Positions 1 to 5,074 of a stretch of DNA of 10,646 bases are shown piece after piece. Source of the stretch: an uncultured Collinsella sp. (lineage in GTDB: Bacteria; Actinomycetota; Coriobacteriia; Coriobacteriales; Coriobacteriaceae). The notes beneath the pieces were generated by a model that made no database searches, was not told the DNA's origin, and was given only the letters and a program-made list of their open reading frames with translations. A program made the position numbers and the translations under genes. The DNA is taken from NCBI GenBank assembly GCA_900758375.1, contig CAAERJ010000013.1, positions 1-10,646 on the forward strand. The letters run 5' to 3'. How positions within the stretch are numbered: the first letter of the stretch is position 1; every line of letters starts with the position of its first letter.

Positions 1-77
1 CGCAGGATCAACTCCTGCGGCCCCGCCTGACATGTGCGCGGATGTGTCCGCCAACCCGCGGCTGATGTTACGTGCCG
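1..77. other. intergenic stretch with small hairpins
   Basis: No gene is seen in this edge segment. It contains a perfect 7-bp inverted repeat with a 5-base loop (1-7 CGCAGGA against 13-19 TCCTGCG) and a weaker 5-bp stem (38-42 against 47-51). Both lie downstream of the lipoprotein gene that ends at 78, so they could help end its transcript, but neither is followed by a T run on the minus strand within the window. The window edge prevents a firmer statement. Confidence 0.35.
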
Positions 78-920
78 TTACGCGATGGTTGCGCTGTAGG
101 AAGCGACGTCCTCGTAGGAATCGGTCAAGTAGGCGTCGATGCCGATGGTCGTATTGACGAGGTCGTCAAGGCTGTCAAGCTCGCCGCTCGAGAACGTGAA
201 TTCTTCGGTGGCGTTGGTGCCGGGCATCAGGTGAGCCGAGAACCAGGGTTCCTTCATGGTGCCGTTGACGTTGGTCTTGCCGGAAGGAGCGTAGAAGGTC
301 AGGTCCTTGTCGCTCTTGTTGGTGATGTTGACGACAAAGCCGATGTCGCCCCAGTCGTCCTTGAACTTCTCGGTGATGGTGATGGTGCACAGGTCGTCAT
401 CGGCGACGGTGACGGCGGGGGAGATTTCGATGCTCTGGACGTCGTCGTCTTCGACGGCCTCATCGATCTCTTCTTCCTTCTCGGCGTTCTCGCGATCCTT
501 CTTCACCGTACCGGACAGATCCTTGTCGGACTTCGTAAAGATAAGCTTGTCGCCGTCCACCTCCAGGACGAGCTTGTCGTCCTTGAGCTTCAGGTCGTGC
601 GACTCATCTTCGGCGGTAATCGTTACGGTGGTGGCGTCCTTGGCCTCCCATTTCAGGTCGGCGACCTCAAGGAACATGTCGAGGACGCCCGTGCCGTCTT
701 CGTCGAGGATCAGGATACAGTTGAGGCCCCACTCCTTGAGCATATCCATGTACTCATCGGTGAGCTCTTCGCCGTCCAAGGTTCCACCCGAGTACTGCCA
801 GCTGCCGACGAAGTTGGCCTTGGGGTCTTTGCCGCCGCCGCTGCAGCCCGTCAGGGCAAAGGCGAGCGCCAAGATACATGTCAGGAATGCGAGCGCGGAC
901 TTTTTGAACGTTGTCTTCAT
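78..920 (-). CDS. secreted lipoprotein with lipocalin-like N-terminal half
   Basis: This 280-residue protein has a lipoprotein signal: a basic start (MKTTFKK), a hydrophobic stretch at about 8-22, and a lipobox LTGC with the acylated cysteine at C26. It should be anchored on the outer face of the cytoplasmic membrane. Residues 36-132 (NFVGSWQYSGG, a DEDGTG turn, alternating beta strands) resemble the small lipocalin-like or calycin-like domains of many coriobacterial lipoproteins. A highly acidic linker follows at 136-162. Residues 165-280 form a second beta-rich domain containing the phrase GFVVNITNKSDKDL, typical of immunoglobulin-like extracellular domains. The start is supported by GGAGG five bases upstream of ATG. 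It is co-oriented with the SPFH/zinc-ribbon operon and lies 80 bases downstream of it, but a hairpin intervenes. No enzymatic motif is visible and the exact function is unknown. Confidence 0.88.
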   Translation of the reverse strand: MKTTFKKSALAFLTCILALAFALTGCSGGGKDPKANFVGSWQYSGGTLDGEELTDEYMDMLKEWGLNCILILDEDGTGVLDMFLEVADLKWEAKDATTVTITAEDESHDLKLKDDKLVLEVDGDKLIFTKSDKDLSGTVKKDRENAEKEEEIDEAVEDDDVQSIEISPAVTVADDDLCTITITEKFKDDWGDIGFVVNITNKSDKDLTFYAPSGKTNVNGTMKEPWFSAHLMPGTNATEEFTFSSGELDSLDDLVNTTIGIDAYLTDSYEDVASYSATIA

Positions 921-959
921 GGTGTCCTCCTTTATCGAACGAAACCCATAGAAGCAAAT

Positions 960-981
960 GCGGGGGTGGCGGATCCCCCGC
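960..981 (-). terminator. candidate terminator hairpin after SPFH gene
   Basis: A perfect 7-bp stem (960-966 GCGGGGG with 975-981 CCCCCGC) with an 8-base loop lies 19 bases past the stop codon of the SPFH gene, read on the minus strand. The following transcript is ATTTGCTTC, only a poor T tract, so termination may be partial. If it works, the lipoprotein gene is partly uncoupled from the upstream operon. Confidence 0.45.
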
Positions 982-1000
982 CAATTACCAGATAAAGGGG

Positions 1001-2242
1001 CTAGGGCCTGGGTGTTCCGCAGTTGCTGCAGAACTTGCCGCCGTTTTCGCTACCGCAGTTGGGGCAGAACCACTTGGTCGGTGCCGGGGCGGGTGCGGGG
1101 CTGCCGCACTCGGGGCAGAACTTGCCGGTGTTGGTGGCGCCGCAGCTGCAGGTCCATGCGCCGGCCACAGGTGCGGCAGCGGGAGCCGGTGCGGGGGCGG
1201 GAGCCGGAGCCGGCTGCGGGGCAGCCTGCTGCTGTGCCTGGCCGGCGGCAAACAGCTGGCTAGCGTTCATGCCGCCCATGCCACCTGCCATGCCCATGCC
1301 CATAAAGCCTGCCATCGCGCCGTTGGGGTTGGCCGCTGCCGCGCGCATCGCGTCGCTCTGGGCGCTGGCGATGTTGGCGGCCGCCATGGTGGGATCGCGC
1401 ATGACTGCGGCCTTCTGCAGGTCCTTGATCATCTGCTCGTCTTCTTGCGAGGCGGCGATGGAGTTGACGCCAAAGCTCACGATCTCGACGCCACGTAGGT
1501 CGCGCCAGTCGGCCGAGAGGACCTCGTTGAGCGCGCGGGCGAGCTCGGTGGTGTGACCGGGGATGGCGCTGTAGCGAATGCCCATTTCCGAGATCTTGGC
1601 AAAGGCGGGCTGGAGAGCGGTGAGCAGCTCGGACTTAAGCTGGCTGTCGATCTTATCGCGCGTGTAGCTATCGGTCACGTTGCCGCACACGTTGGTGTAG
1701 AACAGCAGCGGGTTGGTGATGCGGTACGAATACTCGCCGTTGCAGCGCACGGAGATGTCGACGTCCAGGCCAATGTTGTTATCGACCACGCGGAAGGGCA
1801 CAGGCGAGGCGGTGCCGTACTTGTTGCCGATGATCTCCTTGGTGTTGATGAAGTAGACGCGCTGGTCTTTGCCCGCGTCGCCGCCAAAGGTAAAGCGGCT
1901 GCCGATATTGGCGAACGTCTCCTTGATGGAGTCGCCCAGGTTGCCGCTAAAGACGCTCGGCTCGCTGCCGGTGTCAAAGACAAACTCACCGGGCTCCAGC
2001 GCGACCTCGATGATCTTGCCGTTTTGCACCACGAGCATGCCCTGGCCGTCGTTGACGGCGATGACGGAGCCGTTGGAGATGACGTTGTCCTCGCCGCGCG
2101 TGTTGGAGCTGCGGCCGCCGGTGCGCTTGCTGCCCTTGCAGGCCAAGACGTCAGCGGGCATCGATTCGCAATAGATAAATTCCTTCCACTGGTCGGCCAT
2201 GACGCCGCCGGCAGCACCCAATCCAGCTTTCAAGAGTCCCAT
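1001..2242 (-). CDS. SPFH-domain protein with C-terminal double zinc ribbon (YdjI-like, COG4260)
   Basis: This 413-residue protein begins with the segment MGLLKAGLGAAGGV and continues into ADQWKEFIYCESMPADVL, which I recognise from the family named after Bacillus subtilis YdjI and a 'virion core protein' (COG4260). Residues about 60-270 form the SPFH (stomatin/prohibitin/flotillin/HflKC) region, including ALEPGEFVFDTG and NTKEIIGNKYGT. A helical stretch at 264-303, a Gly/Met-rich patch at 308-326 and an Ala-Pro linker at 341-358 follow. Two compact zinc ribbons end the protein: C365/C367/C376/C379 and C393/C396/C405/C408. SPFH proteins oligomerise at membranes; in B. subtilis YdjI acts with YdjG and PspA in the response to membrane stress. 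No transmembrane helix is obvious, so membrane recruitment probably depends on partners, with the YdjG-like neighbour (48 bases upstream) the likely one. The start is supported by AAGGAAG six bases before ATG. Confidence 0.88.
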   Translation of the reverse strand: MGLLKAGLGAAGGVMADQWKEFIYCESMPADVLACKGSKRTGGRSSNTRGEDNVISNGSVIAVNDGQGMLVVQNGKIIEVALEPGEFVFDTGSEPSVFSGNLGDSIKETFANIGSRFTFGGDAGKDQRVYFINTKEIIGNKYGTASPVPFRVVDNNIGLDVDISVRCNGEYSYRITNPLLFYTNVCGNVTDSYTRDKIDSQLKSELLTALQPAFAKISEMGIRYSAIPGHTTELARALNEVLSADWRDLRGVEIVSFGVNSIAASQEDEQMIKDLQKAAVMRDPTMAAANIASAQSDAMRAAAANPNGAMAGFMGMGMAGGMGGMNASQLFAAGQAQQQAAPQPAPAPAPAPAPAAAPVAGAWTCSCGATNTGKFCPECGSPAPAPAPTKWFCPNCGSENGGKFCSNCGTPRP

Positions 2243-2290
2243 GGTGATCTTCCTTTCTCGTCAAAGGCCGGGTGGTATTGGTCAGAATGG

Positions 2291-3613
2291 CTAATCGTCC
2301 TTGTTGTCCTTCATGACAACGGTGGTCTCGGTGTGGCTGAAGGTGTCGTGCTTCTCGGTCAGGTCGAGCTCGCCGCAGTAGCAGTCGGCGTGGGTGGCCT
2401 CGTTGGCCGTCTTGAGCTGGCCTACCAGCAGCACGTCTGCGATGATCACGATGATCAGCGGCGCGACGATGTTGATGAGGATGCCCTCGACATCAAAGGT
2501 GAGGTAATCCGGATCGAAGGCGTTCTCGCCCATAAAGAGAATCTGGGAAAGGACAAATCCGATCGCAAAGAACAGCACCGAGGCGATAGCGAGCTTGGGC
2601 TTGGAGCAGGGAAGCTCGCCGACCATGCGGCCGGTTTGGCCGTTCATGGCAAACAGGTAACTCTTGCCGTTCCACGAGGTAGAGAGCATCCACACGGGGA
2701 ACAGAGCATAATCGTTTTCTTCCCAGGTGTAGTCGAGCTGCTTGCTTTCGACCGTGGCGTCGTCGTACTCGTCGACGACGGTCTCGCGCAGGGCCGAGAT
2801 CGTGCTCTCCTCCATGCGGCGCTCGGCGCGCGCCTTGCAGGTTTCGCAATCCTCGTCATAGCGGTTGGCGATGTAGCCGGGCATATAGGCGACCGAGAAC
2901 GGGCGCAGCGCGTCGTAGTCAAACGGCTCGATGGCGTCCATGTGGCCGTCGGGCATCTTGGACGATCCGTCGACGGGCACGCGCTCAAACGAGATATTGC
3001 CCTTACGGTAGGCGTCGTAGTGGTCGGTGGTCGTGACGGTGCGGTCGGATTCCTCGGTCACGGTCTCGTTGGTCGCGTCAAAGTACACTTCGCCGTCAAC
3101 GCGGGCGCCGTAGAGCCAAAACGGCACGTAAACGCCTTGGACCTCGTCGATGTGGTTGCCGGTGACAAAGCTCTTGGGCAGCAGGATTTTACCCTTGTAG
3201 TGGTCTTTGAGCGCGGCCATGACATCGTCGCGCCCGAGCTTAAACGGAATCACCAGGTCGGGTGAGAAGTCGCCCGAGAGCTGGCCGGGTGCCACGGCGG
3301 AGTTGCCGCAGTACGGGCAGGTGGTGACGGCGACGGTGCCGTCGGACACGAGCTCGGCGCCGCACGACGAGCAGATGTAGCCGGCGTTTTGAGCCAGCTC
3401 CTGCACGGCATCGTCGACAGCAGGCTTGGGGGCCGCGGCTGCGGCATCGGCTTTGGCATCTGCCTTGTCCTGGCGCTCGCGATAGAGGGCCTCGACTTCT
3501 TCGACTTCAAAACGCGAATCGCAGTAGTCGCAGACGAGCTTTTGCTCGGCACTGGCAAAGTGAAGGGGGCCGCCACACGCGGGGCACTGATAGTTGACGC
3601 TCTCGAAGGCCAT
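2291..3613 (-). CDS. TFIIB-type zinc-ribbon membrane protein (YdjG-like)
   Basis: This 440-residue protein opens with a zinc ribbon (C10/C13 and C28/C31, context YQCPACGGPL and LVCDYCDSRF), the hallmark of TFIIB-type zinc-ribbon proteins such as B. subtilis YdjG. A charged Ala/Asp/Lys-rich helix (45-70) leads to a second ribbon (C81/C84, C99/C102). The central part (about 115-335) is a soluble region with the family phrases PFKLGRDD, VYVPFWLYGA and YALFPVWMLST. Two hydrophobic helices at about 341-361 and 376-398 anchor the C-terminus, followed by a short polar tail. In B. subtilis, YdjG and YdjI cooperate at the membrane with PspA. The gene begins 24 bases after the DUF4428 gene and ends 48 bases before the SPFH gene. 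The start is supported by AAAGGA six bases before ATG. The biochemical activity is not known; a scaffolding role is inferred. Confidence 0.87.
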   Translation of the reverse strand: MAFESVNYQCPACGGPLHFASAEQKLVCDYCDSRFEVEEVEALYRERQDKADAKADAAAAAPKPAVDDAVQELAQNAGYICSSCGAELVSDGTVAVTTCPYCGNSAVAPGQLSGDFSPDLVIPFKLGRDDVMAALKDHYKGKILLPKSFVTGNHIDEVQGVYVPFWLYGARVDGEVYFDATNETVTEESDRTVTTTDHYDAYRKGNISFERVPVDGSSKMPDGHMDAIEPFDYDALRPFSVAYMPGYIANRYDEDCETCKARAERRMEESTISALRETVVDEYDDATVESKQLDYTWEENDYALFPVWMLSTSWNGKSYLFAMNGQTGRMVGELPCSKPKLAIASVLFFAIGFVLSQILFMGENAFDPDYLTFDVEGILINIVAPLIIVIIADVLLVGQLKTANEATHADCYCGELDLTEKHDTFSHTETTVVMKDNKDD

Positions 3614-3637
3614 GATCGGTCCTTTCGCTGCCGGAGG

Positions 3638-4375
3638 CTATGCGCCGATGGCGCCGCCGCAGTATTCGCAGCGCCCGCTGGCATCGGGAATGGTGGTTGC
3701 ACCGCAGAAGGGGCAGGTGACCGCGGTCTTGGGGGCCTTAGCGGCCACGACGCTGTCGCGCGTTTCCTGACGCAGCTGCACCAGCGCGTCGCGGACCTCG
3801 GTTGCCTGGCGCTTGGCCTCGCGGTATTCGATGGAACCGCGCTGATCGATGGTGGAGTCGTTCACGCGCAGGTTGATCTCGGTAAAGTACGGCGTGTTGA
3901 CGTGGATGGTCAGGTTAAAGTCGTAATCCAGGTCGTAGCGCGGCGGATTGTAGCTCTCGCGCTCGCCGTCTTTTGTCTCGCGATAGATTTCGGTGCGGTG
4001 CTCGTCGATATCCATATCGCAGCCGAGTACCTGCGAGAACTCGATGATGTCGGGATTGGCGTCGCGCCAGCGGCTCTGCGAAGTGATGATCAGCAGGCCC
4101 GCGTCTTCGTCGAGCATGATGTTGGTGCGCCCGGCCGAGAGTGTGCGCGTGGGGTTGAACGACGCCAGGCGCTCGGCATTGGCCTCGCGGTAGGCGAGTT
4201 GCTCGCGGATATCGTCCGCGGTGCTGGAGCGATAGCCGTGGAAGTAGGGGGAGAGCTTGCCGGCACACTCTTTGCACAGGTAGCCTTCGCTGATCTTGGT
4301 CTTTCCCAAAAGTCCCAGCTCGGTACCGCAAATCGCGCACTCTTTCTTTTCGAACATCTTGTCAAAGAAGCCCAT
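3638..4375 (-). CDS. DUF4428-type double zinc-ribbon protein
   Basis: This 245-residue protein starts MGFFDKMFEKKECAICG and carries an N-terminal four-cysteine ribbon (C13/C16, C34/C37) typical of DUF4428 proteins. The middle (about 70-175) is predicted mixed alpha/beta, with the phrases LSAGRTNIMLDED and DIIEFSQVLGCDMD, similar to proteins that often carry a DUF4428 ribbon in Firmicutes and Actinobacteria. A helix (185-212) leads to a second C-terminal ribbon (C221/C224, C236/C239; CPFCGA and CEYCGG). No signal peptide or membrane helix is visible, so it should be cytoplasmic. It is the first gene of the zinc-ribbon/SPFH operon. The start is set by GGGAGG five bases before ATG. No catalytic motif is visible and the function is unknown; operon position suggests an adaptor for the same membrane complex. 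Confidence 0.82.
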   Translation of the reverse strand: MGFFDKMFEKKECAICGTELGLLGKTKISEGYLCKECAGKLSPYFHGYRSSTADDIREQLAYREANAERLASFNPTRTLSAGRTNIMLDEDAGLLIITSQSRWRDANPDIIEFSQVLGCDMDIDEHRTEIYRETKDGERESYNPPRYDLDYDFNLTIHVNTPYFTEINLRVNDSTIDQRGSIEYREAKRQATEVRDALVQLRQETRDSVVAAKAPKTAVTCPFCGATTIPDASGRCEYCGGAIGA

Positions 4376-4401
4376 GGCTGCCTCCCATCAACAGGTAGCG
4401 T

Positions 4402-4905
4402 GTGTCACTTTTGATGATGGGGGAGTGCGCGATCTTTCACGATACCCAGACGGCTCAACGAGTCTCCACAACTGGGACATATGGCCCATTTTTGGCTAGT
4501 CGCTGGGGACACTCTTCGGCCACTCATTGGGGACGTACGCTGCTGGGGCAGTTGGGGCGACGAGCCGATGATGTCGTGATGTGGGATGGACTGGCACTTG
4601 CTACCGACGATTTTGGTGGGGATTTTGCACCCGCATGTTCCGATTCCGCGCCCGTGGAGGCAGCGGAGTTCACGCCCGATGAGTGCCTCGATGCCTTCGT
4701 TGCCGCCTTTGGGCTTACAGAGCGCGAGCGCGATATTCTTGAGGTCTTGGTCGTTTCGGACCAGAGCGTTCAGGACATCGCCGCAACGCTCTTCCTTTCG
4801 CGCTCAACGCTCTACCGTCACATTTCCTCGATCAACAAAAAGACCGGCACCACCTCACGTGTGGCCCTTATCAACTTCTTCTGGTCCTGGACGCCCAAGG
4901 ACTAG
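4402..4905 (+). CDS. LuxR-family HTH protein, probably a truncated remnant
   Basis: Residues about 103-160 of this 167-residue reading frame form a LuxR/GerE-type helix-turn-helix: GLTERERDILEVL, then DIAATLFLSRSTLYRHISSI with the recognition helix, then the closing helix ALINFFW. Such domains bind DNA as dimers and usually sit at the C-terminus of a sensor or membrane protein; in Coriobacteriia the N-terminal part is commonly a multi-span membrane domain. Here no such domain exists. Residues 1-55 are low-quality sequence translated from GGGGAC repeat DNA, and no ribosome binding site precedes 4402. A more realistic start is ATG at 4579 (MWDGLALATD), also without a clear ribosome binding site. 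I read this as the surviving 3' end of a regulator gene whose front was lost or overwritten. It is divergent from the zinc-ribbon operon. A working stand-alone HTH protein remains possible. Confidence 0.6.
   Translation: MSLLMMGECAIFHDTQTAQRVSTTGTYGPFLASRWGHSSATHWGRTLLGQLGRRADDVVMWDGLALATDDFGGDFAPACSDSAPVEAAEFTPDECLDAFVAAFGLTERERDILEVLVVSDQSVQDIAATLFLSRSTLYRHISSINKKTGTTSRVALINFFWSWTPKD
4471..4560. repeat. GGGGAC-type intergenic repeat units
   Basis: This stretch carries several copies of a short phrase: GGGAC at 4474-4478, GGGGAC at 4505-4510, GGGGAC at 4529-4534, with CTGGGGCA and TTGGGGCG following. From memory, such 'ctggggacac...cattggggacg' phrases are frequent intergenic repeats in Collinsella-type genomes; I could not check this. 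The repeats run into the 5' part of the LuxR reading frame, which argues that part is not genuine protein. Confidence 0.4.
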
Positions 4906-4919
4906 CTAATCCTCCAATA

Positions 4920-4986
4920 AGTTGCGGTGGAATAGTCCCTAAATCAAAGTCATGGGGCTTTAAACAGGAACTATTCCACCGCAACT
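4920..4986. repeat. 17-bp perfect inverted repeat with 33-base spacer
   Basis: AGTTGCGGTGGAATAGT at 4920-4936 is exactly mirrored by ACTATTCCACCGCAACT at 4970-4986. After one mismatch the pairing continues for three more bases (4938-4940 with 4966-4968). It lies in the gap between the LuxR fragment (ends 4905) and the end of mgtA (5075), where the two genes converge, so it could act as a bidirectional terminator, although no T run follows either arm. A REP-like mobile palindrome is an alternative, favoured by the GGGGACAGAC phrase directly beside it (4992-5001). Confidence 0.6.
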
Positions 4987-5074
4987 GCTGAGGGGACAGA
5001 CTGCGGCAGCGGCAGAGGCGTTGGCAGCTGTGGTAGTGGCAACGGCAGCTGGCAGGGTGTTTTCCGTCTGCTCG

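Noticed and set aside
72..995. Long plus-strand open frame opposite the lipoprotein
   Set aside because: It is the shadow of the lipoprotein gene in GC-rich DNA; the minus-strand frame has a signal peptide, lipobox and ribosome binding site, and this one has no recognisable domain.
1191..1230. Short GC-rich repeats in the Ala-Pro linker of the SPFH gene
   Set aside because: They are explained by codon repetition in a protein linker, not a DNA-level repeat element.
1553..3265. 570-codon plus-strand open frame across the SPFH and YdjG-like genes
   Set aside because: It spans two well-supported minus-strand genes and their gap, has low-complexity Val/Asp/Gly/Ala composition and no family motif.
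4987..5060. GGCAG-rich repetitive stretch as a possible array
   Set aside because: The units are irregular and short, with no spacer structure; it does not qualify as CRISPR or a defined tandem repeat.
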